DNA of 64,000 nucleotides, taken from assembly GCF_039839785.1 (NCBI RefSeq), contig NZ_JBDOQT010000002.1, positions 186,001-250,000 of the forward strand, written 5' to 3'. The notes beneath the pieces are model-generated. The model worked only from the letters and a program-made list of their open reading frames with translations, ran no database searches and was not told the DNA's origin. The position numbers and the translations under genes were made by a program. Each line of letters starts with the position of its first letter. Within the stretch, counting starts at the first letter, position 1. This document shows, piece by piece, positions 56,819-64,000 of the stretch. Origin of the DNA: Pelagibius sp. CAU 1746. Lineage in GTDB: Bacteria > Pseudomonadota > Alphaproteobacteria > Kiloniellales > Kiloniellaceae.

Positions 56819-56845
56819 ACGGCCCCTCCTAATCGGAGGGGCCGT
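56819..56845 (+). terminator. Rho-independent terminator after rne
   Basis: ACGGCCCCTCC and GGAGGGGCCGT are perfect 11-bp arms around a 5-base loop (TAATC), followed by CTCTTCTT. It lies 27 bp past the rne stop. Being symmetrical, it could also end the converging aminotransferase transcript. Confidence 0.78.
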
Positions 56846-56871
56846 CTCTTCTTGATGCCGGACGGCAAGCG

Positions 56872-58023
56872 TCAACCCTTGATCCAGTCCTTGAGACGGC
56901 GCGCAGCCTCGGCCATGACCGCTTCGCGCCCGGCGAAGGAAAAGCGCAGGAAGCGTCGGCCGCGGTCGGGATCGAAGTCGATGCCCGGCGTCGCCGCCAC
57001 GCCGATCTCCGCCAGCATGCGCTTGCAGAACGCCTCGCTGTCGTTGGTCAGCTCGGCGACATCGGCGTAGATGTAAAAGGCGCCGTCGGCGGGCGCCAGA
57101 CGGTCGAGCCCGGCCTTGGGCAGTTCCTCCAGCAGCAGGGCCCGGTTGCGGGCGTAGGCGGCAACGTAGCCATCGAGCTGCTCCCCGCAGCCGAAAGCCG
57201 CCTCGCCGGCGATCTGCGACAGGCAGGGCGCCGAAATGAAGAGGTTCTGGCCCAGGCATTCCGCCGGCCGCAGCAGGTCCTCGGGCAGTACCATCCACCC
57301 CAGCCGCCAGCCGGTCATGGAGAAGTACTTGGAGAAGGAGTTGATGACGATGGCCTCGTCGGTCAGCTCCAGCGCGCTGACGCCCGGCTGATCGAAGCAG
57401 ATGCCGTGATAGATCTCGTCGGAAACCAGGCGGATGCCGTGCTCGCGGCAGTAATCCACCAGGGCCTGCATATCGGCGCGCCCGACCATGGTGCCCGCGG
57501 GGTTGGAGGGCGAGGCGACGATCAGGCCGTCGGGCGGCTCGGGCAGGCGCTGCAGCAGCTCGGGTGTCGGCTGGAAGCGATGCTCGGCCTCGGCCGGCAG
57601 CAGCAGCGGCTCGACGCCCAGCGCCGTCAGGATGTTGCGATAGGCCGGATAGCCCGGCGCGGCCAGGGCGACGCGGTCTCCGGCATCGAAGGCGGCCAGG
57701 AATGCGACCTGGAAACCCGCCGAGGAGCCGGTCGTCACCATGACGCGCTCGGGATCGACCGCGCAGCCGTACCAGTCCTGATAGTGCCGGGCGATGCGGC
57801 GGCGCAGGCTGGGCAGCCCCATGGCGTCGGTATAGCCGATCAGGTGTCCGTCCAGCGCCGCGCGGGCCGCCGCCAGAACGCCGTCGGGCGCCGGGGTGCC
57901 CGGCTGGCCGACCTCCAGGTGCAGGACGTCGCCGCCGGCGGCCTCACGCTCGTTGGCGGCGCGCATCACGTCCATGACGATGAAAGGTGGCACGCGCCCG
58001 CGCCCGGCGACCTTCAGAACCAT
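56872..58023 (-). CDS. PLP-dependent class I/II aminotransferase
   Basis: The 383-residue fold-type I aminotransferase has the PLP Lys in SFSKYFSMTGWRLGW near 230, LVSDEIYHGI (the Asp of the cofactor ring) and the substrate-binding Arg in RRFLRFSFAG near the end. It is close to the aspartate/aromatic aminotransferase group; the amino acid used is not decidable by eye. The stop is near the rne terminator. It is 24 bp downstream of the gamma-glutamyltransferase gene, so the two are likely co-transcribed. Confidence 0.92.
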   Translation of the reverse strand: MVLKVAGRGRVPPFIVMDVMRAANEREAAGGDVLHLEVGQPGTPAPDGVLAAARAALDGHLIGYTDAMGLPSLRRRIARHYQDWYGCAVDPERVMVTTGSSAGFQVAFLAAFDAGDRVALAAPGYPAYRNILTALGVEPLLLPAEAEHRFQPTPELLQRLPEPPDGLIVASPSNPAGTMVGRADMQALVDYCREHGIRLVSDEIYHGICFDQPGVSALELTDEAIVINSFSKYFSMTGWRLGWMVLPEDLLRPAECLGQNLFISAPCLSQIAGEAAFGCGEQLDGYVAAYARNRALLLEELPKAGLDRLAPADGAFYIYADVAELTNDSEAFCKRMLAEIGVAATPGIDFDPDRGRRFLRFSFAGREAVMAEAARRLKDWIKG

Positions 58024-58047
58024 GGCGTCCTTTCCCGCCTGCCGCGG

Positions 58048-59661
58048 CTACTGCACGAAAACGGCCAGGCCGTGCCCGCGCCGGTCGCTCACCGCCTGGC
58101 AGCTCGCGGTCTCATTGCGCAGGCCGCCGGGACAGGACAGGGCGTTGGCCAGGCCGACGCCCGGCTCGGCCTGCAGGCTGTGACCGCGCTGGCGCAGGGC
58201 GTTGACGATCCCGGCATCCAGGCTGGGCTCGTAGTAAGTGATATCCGGCGCTCCGACATTGACCACCCGCGGCGCCGCGACCGCCGCCTCCAGGTCGCCC
58301 TCGCCGCTCAGGCTTTCCAGCATCACCCGCGTCAGCGCCGCGGGCGCCGCCAGGCCACCGCTCGCCGTTCCGGCGAAATAGAGCGTCCCGTTGAAGGGGT
58401 TGGCGAAGATGGTGGCGGTCAGGTTGTCGGCACCCAGGACCGGATCCTTGGGCAGCAGGATGCCGGTGCCCGGAATTATCCGGCCGGCGCCGAACAGGCC
58501 GTTCATGCTGAAGCTGCAGGCGACCGCGGAACTCCATTGGTCCGCCACCACGAAACCGGCGGTGAAGGGATTGGAAACCGCGGGCAAAGCATTTGCGGCG
58601 CTCACCGGCGCCGGGGTGTGCTGGCGAGAGGTGTAGCCGGCCATGAGCCGCTCCAGGGTGTCCTCCCCGACCAAGCCGCGGCCGTCGTTGCCGTTGCCCA
58701 GCCAGCCGCTGCGCGCCGCGAAGGCGCGCTGCCCGGAGTCCGCCAGCAGATGGACGCGGTCGGCGGGCGAGGCACTGTCGTAGCTCTCCACTTCCGTCAG
58801 CATGCCGACCATCTGGGCGGTGAGCAGGCCGCCGCCGCCCGGCGGCGGCGGGAAATAGGCCACGCTGTCGCCCAGGGGAATCTCCAGAGGGGCGGCCGCC
58901 CGGGGCAGCGTGTCACGCAGCTGCTGCATGGTCAGCGGCACGCCGATTCCGTTGGCCGACTCCACCAGCCGGTTGGCGAAGGAGCCCGTGTAAAGATAGC
59001 CCGCACCCTGGCGGCGCAGGCCGGAAATCACCCCGGCCAGCTCCGAGGGCATGATCTCGTCGCCTTCACGGGCCAGCGAACCGGCCCGGTTCGCATAGAC
59101 CGCCCGCAGGTCGGGATTGGCCGATACGAAATCAGCGGCGGCGGCGAGGTCGCTGGCGAAGGCGCGGCTGACGCCGTAGCCGACGCGACCCAGCCGTTCG
59201 GCAGGGCCCAGCAGCAGCTCCCAGCGCTGGGCGCCGTGCCGGGCGTGCATCACCGCCATGGCGCGCGCGCCGGCGAACTGCGGGCGCGCGCCGGCGCCGG
59301 GGTCCGGCAGGAACTGGAAGACCTGCACGCTCGGCTCGCCCGCCTGGTATCCGAGGCCGCTGTTGTGGGCGATGCAGACCCCGCCCCCGGCCAAGCCGAC
59401 CCGCGACGGGAGGGTCACGGTCATGGCGAAATACATGGCCACGGCGGCATCGGCGGCGGTGCCGCCGTTGCCGATCACATCCCGACCGATGGTCACGGCC
59501 CAGGGCTCGTCGCCGGCGACCAGGCCGGCAAAGCCTTCGACCGGCGCCAGGACCCCCGGCTCCCGCGGGGCCTCGCAGGCGCCCAGGACTGCCATGGTTA
59601 TGCCCAGAAGACCTGCTATTCTCAGGCCCGCCGCGGATGAGCTGCGTTGAAAAGCGCGCAT
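58048..59661 (-). CDS. Gamma-glutamyltransferase-family lipoprotein
   Basis: The 537-residue protein from ATG 59661 carries a lipoprotein signal (IAGLLGITMAVLGAC, lipidated Cys at ~29). GGT-family features are IGNGGTAADAAVAMYFAM, LPSRVGLAGGG, the likely nucleophile Thr of the autoprocessing site in NPFTAGFVVADQW, and the late GTGILLPKDP region. The usual GGT T-T-H pattern is degenerate (TAGF in place of TTH), so activity and processing may be altered. Its start codon overlaps that of the divergent M48 protease by 2 bp. Confidence 0.85.
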   Translation of the reverse strand: MRAFQRSSSAAGLRIAGLLGITMAVLGACEAPREPGVLAPVEGFAGLVAGDEPWAVTIGRDVIGNGGTAADAAVAMYFAMTVTLPSRVGLAGGGVCIAHNSGLGYQAGEPSVQVFQFLPDPGAGARPQFAGARAMAVMHARHGAQRWELLLGPAERLGRVGYGVSRAFASDLAAAADFVSANPDLRAVYANRAGSLAREGDEIMPSELAGVISGLRRQGAGYLYTGSFANRLVESANGIGVPLTMQQLRDTLPRAAAPLEIPLGDSVAYFPPPPGGGGLLTAQMVGMLTEVESYDSASPADRVHLLADSGQRAFAARSGWLGNGNDGRGLVGEDTLERLMAGYTSRQHTPAPVSAANALPAVSNPFTAGFVVADQWSSAVACSFSMNGLFGAGRIIPGTGILLPKDPVLGADNLTATIFANPFNGTLYFAGTASGGLAAPAALTRVMLESLSGEGDLEAAVAAPRVVNVGAPDITYYEPSLDAGIVNALRQRGHSLQAEPGVGLANALSCPGGLRNETASCQAVSDRRGHGLAVFVQ

Positions 59662-61057
59662 GGCGTGTTTAGGTATGGAGATGAAAGGCGAGATCAGACC
59701 CTTGCGCAAACCGCCCGTTCCTTTGTTCTGCATTCTGTTGCTCGTGCTCGGCCCTCTGCTGCCGCAGCGGGCGGCGGCGGATCAGCTACAGCTGATTCGG
59801 GATGCGGAGATCGAAAATACCATCCGCACCTACGCCACGCCACTGTTCCAGGCAGCCGGACTGAGCCCCCAAGGCATCAGGCTCTACCTCGTAAAGGACC
59901 GCGCACTCAACGCTTTTGTTGCCGGCGGCCTTAATCTCTTCATCAACACCGGCCTGCTGATAGAGACCGAGGACCCCGGCGAGGTGATCGGCGTGATCGC
60001 CCACGAAACCGGCCACATCGCGGGCGGCCACCTGGCCCGCAGCGGCGCCGCCCTGGAACAGACCTATGCCGCGCTGATCGCCACCTACCTGCTGAGCCTG
60101 GGCGCAGCCCTGGCCACCGGCGAGGGCGGTTTGGGCGCGGCGGTGCTGAGCGGCGGCCAGGACATCGCCCTGCGGGGCCTGCTGCAATACACGCGCACCC
60201 AGGAAAACTCGGCCGACCAGGCGGCGGTCAGCCTGCTGCGGGCGACCCGGCAGTCGCCGCGCGGGCTGATGGAGTTCATGGAGAAGCTGAGCGGCCAGGA
60301 AGTGCTGCTGACCAACAACCAGGACCCCTATCTGCGTACCCACCCGCTGACCCAGGACCGCATCGATTTCCTGCGCCAGGCGCTGCGCGAATCGCCCTAC
60401 GCCGACAGTCCGCCGGACCAGGATCTGGTACGGATGCACGATCGCATGCGCGCCAAGCTGATCGGCTTCCTCAATCCCCTGAACCAGGTGCTGCGGAGCT
60501 ACCCGACCAGCGATGCCAGCCTGCCGGCGCGCTACGCCCGGGCCATCGCCTACTACCGCGTGCCGGACATCGACAAGTCATTGGCCGAGATCAACGCCCT
60601 GCTGCTGCAGCAGCCGAACGACCCCTATTTCCGCGAACTGAAGGGACAGATACTGCTGGAACACGGCCGCGTCGCCGAGGCGGTGCCCGAGTACCAGACC
60701 GCGGCGCGGATCCTGCCCGGCTCGGCACAAATCCGCCAGGCGCTGGCCAGGGCCCAGATCGCCCTCGACACCCGCGAAATGGACCAGGCGGCCCTGGAGA
60801 ACCTGGGCGTCACCTTGGCCGAAGAGCCCGGTAACGCCGCCGCCTGGCGCCTGGCGGCCGTCGCGCACGGCCGCCTGGGCGATCAGGCCATGACCGCGCT
60901 GTCGCTGGCGGAGGCGGCCCTGGCGCGGGGCAAATACGCCGAGGCGCGCGACCGCGCCGAGCACGCGGCCGGCGCCCTGCCGGAAAACACCGCTCCCTGG
61001 CTGCGCGCCCAGGACGTCAAGAACGAAGCGGAGCGTCGCCTGAAAAAGGACAACTGA
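59660..61057 (+). CDS. M48 metalloprotease with TPR tail (BepA-like)
   Basis: This periplasmic protease/chaperone for outer-membrane protein quality control has up to 465 residues. Starts at 59675 or 59681 are also possible and would place the signal peptide (LFCILLLVLGPLLPQRAAA) closer to the N-terminus. The zinc motif is HETGH at 115-119, followed by GGHLARS, with the third ligand in ENSADQAAVSLL. TPR repeats fill ~285-460 (NAALLLQ-type; GQILLEHGRVAEAVPEYQTA). It is divergent from the GGT gene. Confidence 0.93.
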   Translation: MACLGMEMKGEIRPLRKPPVPLFCILLLVLGPLLPQRAAADQLQLIRDAEIENTIRTYATPLFQAAGLSPQGIRLYLVKDRALNAFVAGGLNLFINTGLLIETEDPGEVIGVIAHETGHIAGGHLARSGAALEQTYAALIATYLLSLGAALATGEGGLGAAVLSGGQDIALRGLLQYTRTQENSADQAAVSLLRATRQSPRGLMEFMEKLSGQEVLLTNNQDPYLRTHPLTQDRIDFLRQALRESPYADSPPDQDLVRMHDRMRAKLIGFLNPLNQVLRSYPTSDASLPARYARAIAYYRVPDIDKSLAEINALLLQQPNDPYFRELKGQILLEHGRVAEAVPEYQTAARILPGSAQIRQALARAQIALDTREMDQAALENLGVTLAEEPGNAAAWRLAAVAHGRLGDQAMTALSLAEAALARGKYAEARDRAEHAAGALPENTAPWLRAQDVKNEAERRLKKDN

Positions 61058-61087
61058 GCGCGGACGCCACCGCCGGGCCCCCTTGCA

Positions 61088-61116
61088 TTGACACCCCGTA
61101 TTGACACCCCTGTGAT
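61088..61116 (+). promoter_or_regulatory. Candidate sigma-70 promoter for DsbA-like gene
   Basis: A perfect -35 TTGACA (61088-61093), a 17-bp spacer and TGTGAT (61111-61116, 4 of 6) lie about 90 bp before the DsbA-like start. A second TTGACACCCC copy at 61101 makes a direct repeat with no matching -10 of its own. Confidence 0.48.
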
Positions 61117-61205
61117 TGGCCCCCGGTGGCAAATTCCGCTATCACTCCCTGTCGCGGGGCCCGCTCCCCGGCGGCGGCCGCCGCCGGATCATCGAGGATA
61201 TTGAA

Positions 61206-61994
61206 ATGGCTGGAACTAATTCATTGAAAAACAATATTTTTCTCTGGAGCTGCGCGGCCCTCATGGTGGCTGCCGCGACTCTGCTGGCGCCACGCCCGGG
61301 CCAGGCCCAGGAAACTCCGCCGGCACTGAACGCTCAGCAGCAGGAGGCTGTCGAGGCCCTGGTGCGCCAGTATCTGCTGGAGCACCCGGAAGTCATCGTC
61401 GAATCCCTGCAGAGCTTCGAGCGGCGCCAGCAGGAAGCCGAGACCCAGCGCCAGCGCGAGGCCCTGATCGCCGAGGCCGAAACGCTGACCAACGACCCTC
61501 AGGCGCCGGTCCTCGGCAACCCGGAGGGCGACGTCACCCTGGTCGAGTTCTTCGACTACCGCTGCCCCTACTGCAAACGGATGACCGGAATTCTGGCCGA
61601 ACTGATGGAATCGGACCCGCAACTGCGCGTGGTCATGAAGGAATTCCCCATCCTCAGCCAGGAATCGGTCATGGCGGCCAAGGCCGCGCTCGCGGCCGAG
61701 CGCCAGGGCAAGTACGAAGCCTTTCATTTTGCGCTGATGGAAGACGGCGGTGGCTTCACCGAGGACGAAATCATGGCCGTTGCCGATTCGGTGGGCCTGG
61801 ACGAGGCCCGGCTGCGCGCCGACATGCAGGACCCGGCCATCGAGGCCGCGTTGCGGCTCAACCACGCGACGGCCGAGAAGATCGGCATCACCGGCACCCC
61901 GGCCTTCATCGTCGGCGATACCCTGATGCCCGGCGCGCTGAGCCTGGAACAGCTCCGCAGCGTCATCACCGCGGCCCGCGCCAAGCAAAGCTGA
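61206..61994 (+). CDS. DsbA-family periplasmic thioredoxin-fold protein
   Basis: The 262-residue protein from ATG 61206 (GAGGATATTGAA ribosome binding site) has a signal peptide (WSCAALMVAAATLLAPRPGQA). A helical N-terminal region follows with a Gln/Glu-rich coiled coil (RRQQEAETQRQREAL), then a DsbA thioredoxin fold with the redox motif C120-P-Y-C123 and the cis-Pro loop GTPAFIVG. The coiled-coil N-terminus is typical of ScsC-like and DsbG-like isomerases that oligomerise. It probably forms or shuffles disulfides in the periplasm. Located just upstream of aroQ. Confidence 0.92.
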   Translation: MAGTNSLKNNIFLWSCAALMVAAATLLAPRPGQAQETPPALNAQQQEAVEALVRQYLLEHPEVIVESLQSFERRQQEAETQRQREALIAEAETLTNDPQAPVLGNPEGDVTLVEFFDYRCPYCKRMTGILAELMESDPQLRVVMKEFPILSQESVMAAKAALAAERQGKYEAFHFALMEDGGGFTEDEIMAVADSVGLDEARLRADMQDPAIEAALRLNHATAEKIGITGTPAFIVGDTLMPGALSLEQLRSVITAARAKQS

Positions 61995-62090
61995 GGCGCG
62001 CCTCCCGCCCGTCTCGCCGAAACAGCCGCGTTGCCACATCCGGCCCGCCTATGCTAACGCTTGTCGGTCTTGATCAAGGGGAACGCGCAA

Positions 62091-62549
62091 GTGGCCAAAG
62101 CGCCGAAGGTTCTTATCCTCAACGGCCCCAATCTGAACATGCTCGGAAGCCGCCAGCCCGATGTCTACGGCAGGGAAACCCTATCCGACGTCGAGGAGAG
62201 CTGCCGCAGCCATGGCAAGAGCCTGGGCCTGGAAGTCGATTGCCGCCAGTCGAACAGCGAAGGACAGCTGATCGACTGGATTCATGAGGCGCGCGACGGC
62301 CACGACGGAATCATCATCAATCCCGGCGCCTATACGCATACCTCGATCGCGATCATGGACGCCCTGCTGACGGCCGAGCTCCCGTTGATCGAGGTCCATC
62401 TTTCCAACATCCACCGGCGTGAAGCTTTTCGGCACCAGTCCTATGTGTCGAAAGTGGCGGACGCCGTGCTTGCCGGTCTGGGATCGCAGGGGTACCTCTG
62501 CGCACTCGACACCCTGGCGCGGCGCCTGAACACACAGCAAGAGACGTGA
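62091..62549 (+). CDS. aroQ: 3-dehydroquinate dehydratase, type II
   Basis: AroQ carries out the third step of the shikimate pathway. I take GTG 62091 as start, with AAGGGGAA nine bases upstream, giving 152 residues. The family signatures are [21 protein letters not shown] (split here: [16 protein letters not shown]), the catalytic Tyr/Arg region, [16 protein letters not shown] and [17 protein letters not shown] with its active His. Its stop overlaps the accB start by one base (TGATG), so it heads the aroQ-accB-accC operon. Confidence 0.95.
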   Translation: MAKAPKVLILNGPNLNMLGSRQPDVYGRETLSDVEESCRSHGKSLGLEVDCRQSNSEGQLIDWIHEARDGHDGIIINPGAYTHTSIAIMDALLTAELPLIEVHLSNIHRREAFRHQSYVSKVADAVLAGLGSQGYLCALDTLARRLNTQQET

Positions 62550-62995
62550 TGGCCAAGTTCGAAGTCAACGAAGAGCTGGTCCGCAAACTGGCGGACCTGC
62601 TTCAGGAAACCGGACTCAACGAGATTGAGTACGAGGTCAACAACCACCGTATCCGGGTCGCCAAGAACGCCGGCGTGACCACGCTGGCCGCACCGGCAGC
62701 CGCGCCCGCGCCCTGCGCCCCGGCACCCGCGGCCGCTGCAGGCGGGCCCGAGGCGGTTCCCGCCGGCGCGGTAACCGCGCCGATGGTCGGCACGGTCTAC
62801 GTCGCCAGCGAACCGAGCGCGCCGCCCTTCGTGAAGGTCGGCGATTCGGTCTCCGAGGGCCAGACACTGCTGATCATCGAAGCCATGAAGGTGATGAACC
62901 CGCTGGCCTCGCCACGTGCCGGTACGGTCAAGCAGATCCTGATCAGCGACGGCCAGCCCGTGGAGTACGGCGAGCCGCTGCTGGTGATCGAGTAG
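62549..62995 (+). CDS. accB: Acetyl-CoA carboxylase biotin carboxyl carrier protein
   Basis: The BCCP subunit carries biotin between the two halves of acetyl-CoA carboxylase in fatty acid synthesis. The 148-residue protein has an N-terminal domain, an Ala/Pro-rich hinge ([20 protein letters not shown]) and a C-terminal biotinyl domain with EAMKVMN, biotin on K114. The start ATG 62549 overlaps the aroQ stop. accC follows 14 bp downstream. Confidence 0.97.
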   Translation: MAKFEVNEELVRKLADLLQETGLNEIEYEVNNHRIRVAKNAGVTTLAAPAAAPAPCAPAPAAAAGGPEAVPAGAVTAPMVGTVYVASEPSAPPFVKVGDSVSEGQTLLIIEAMKVMNPLASPRAGTVKQILISDGQPVEYGEPLLVIE

Positions 62996-63009
62996 CGCCG
63001 CGGCCGACG

Positions 63010-64000
63010 ATGTTCGACAAGATCCTCATCGCCAATCGCGGCGAGATCGCTCTGCGGATCCACCGCGCTTGCCGTGAGATGGGTATCCAGACGGTCGCCG
63101 TGCACTCGACCGCCGACGCCGACGCCATGCACGTCCGCCTGGCGGACGAATCGGTCTGCATCGGCCCCGCGCCCAGCAAGGACAGCTACCTCAACATTCC
63201 AGCCATCCTTTCCGCCGCCAATATCACCGGCGCCGATGCCATCCATCCCGGCGTCGGTTTCCTGTCGGAAAACGCGGATTTCGCCGCCATGGTGGAAGAG
63301 CACGGCCTGGTCTTCATCGGCCCCTCGCCCGAGCACATCTCCATGATGGGCGACAAGGTGGTGGCCAAGAAGACCGCCAAGGAGCTTGGAATCCCGGTGG
63401 TGCCGGGCTCCGCCGGCGGCCTCACCTCCGCCGAGGCGGCGCGCCAGACGGCCGACGAGATCGGCTATCCGGTGCTGATCAAGGCGGCGGCCGGCGGCGG
63501 CGGCCGCGGCATGAAGGTGGCCCGCAGCGCCGCCGAGGTGGAGGATGCCTACCGCCTCGCCCGCTCCGAGGCCAAGGTCGCCTTCGGCAACGACGAGGTC
63601 TACATGGAGCGTTACCTCGGCGAGCCGCGCCATATCGAGGTGCAGCTTCTGGCCGACGGACAAGGCGGCGCGATCCACCTGGGCGAGCGCGACTGCTCCC
63701 TGCAGCGCCGGCACCAGAAAGTGCTGGAGGAGGCGCTCTCTCCGGCCCTCAACGCCGCCGAACGCGAGGCCATCGGCGAACGCGTCACCGCGGCGATGAA
63801 GAAGCTGGGCTACCGCAGCGCCGGGACCATCGAATTTCTCTACGAGAACGGCGAGTTCTTCTTCATCGAGATGAACACCCGCCTGCAGGTGGAGCACCCG
63901 ATCTCGGAGGCGATCACCGGCATCGACTTGGTGCGCGAGCAGATTCGCGTCGCCGCCGGGCTGCCGCTGGACCTGAAGCAGAAGGATATCAAGTTCTCCG
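63010..64000 (+). CDS. accC: Acetyl-CoA carboxylase biotin carboxylase subunit (partial)
   Basis: This first ~330 codons of biotin carboxylase run off the right edge, so the C-terminus is missing from the window. The start [17 protein letters not shown] is typical. The ATP-grasp domain follows, with [12 protein letters not shown] as the glycine loop, then [20 protein letters not shown] with the catalytic residues. It is the third gene of the aroQ-accB-accC operon. Confidence 0.97.
   Translation, partial: MFDKILIANRGEIALRIHRACREMGIQTVAVHSTADADAMHVRLADESVCIGPAPSKDSYLNIPAILSAANITGADAIHPGVGFLSENADFAAMVEEHGLVFIGPSPEHISMMGDKVVAKKTAKELGIPVVPGSAGGLTSAEAARQTADEIGYPVLIKAAAGGGGRGMKVARSAAEVEDAYRLARSEAKVAFGNDEVYMERYLGEPRHIEVQLLADGQGGAIHLGERDCSLQRRHQKVLEEALSPALNAAEREAIGERVTAAMKKLGYRSAGTIEFLYENGEFFFIEMNTRLQVEHPISEAITGIDLVREQIRVAAGLPLDLKQKDIKFS

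Overview
The window looks like an alphaproteobacterial chromosome, most likely Rhodospirillales-like. The grounds are GC-rich coding sequence, an alphaproteobacterial-style order of M48-TPR protease, DsbA-like protein, aroQ, accB and accC, an elongator-type tRNA-Met, and an rne gene with a very acidic insertion. No species can be named from the sequence alone.

Positions 1 to about 22,100 are an accessory (defence-island-like) region with a more mixed base composition than the rest. It holds a T5orf172/GIY-YIG-like protein, two XRE regulators, a 1,442-residue protein with a GHKL (Hsp90-like) ATPase domain and an HNH nuclease domain, and then a proteasome/HslV-like Ntn-hydrolase. A compact five-gene type I restriction-modification operon follows (hsdM-hsdS-[CBS-HEPN]-[unknown]-hsdR), whose genes all overlap by a few bases and which carries a predicted HEPN ribonuclease inside it. 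Next come an unrecognised cytosolic protein with a four-helix membrane protein, several small unknown proteins, and a DUF4145 protein. The region ends at an intact tRNA-Met(CAT). A second, partial copy of that tRNA 3' end plus its downstream hairpin lies 1.14 kb to the left. This marks at least one integration or duplication event at the tRNA, with two small unknown genes between the copies.

From 22,400 to 64,000 the sequence is core-like housekeeping DNA. It contains a B12-binding radical SAM protein, an SCP2 protein, mnmA, a second radical SAM/SPASM protein, and a cysE-iscR-nifS-like-iscS-like-fdx operon for cysteine and Fe-S metabolism. These are followed by anmK, tyrS, an AsmA/DUF3971 envelope protein, glnE, a bcp-type peroxiredoxin, a DUF455 ferritin-like protein, an EamA exporter, a PaaK-like ligase, and prfB with its programmed +1 frameshift. 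The cell-wall genes for PBP1A and an AMIN-amidase come next, then rne, an aminotransferase, a gamma-glutamyltransferase lipoprotein, an M48-TPR protease, a DsbA-like protein, aroQ, accB and the start of accC, which runs off the right edge. Short GC-rich palindromic repeats sit between some core genes.

The strongest candidates for something undescribed are the GHKL-HNH plus Ntn-hydrolase gene pair (3995-9536), the CBS-HEPN protein and its partner built into the type I R-M operon (12895-14444), and the soluble/membrane gene pair at 17575-19022. All defence roles proposed here are inferences from domain content and location.
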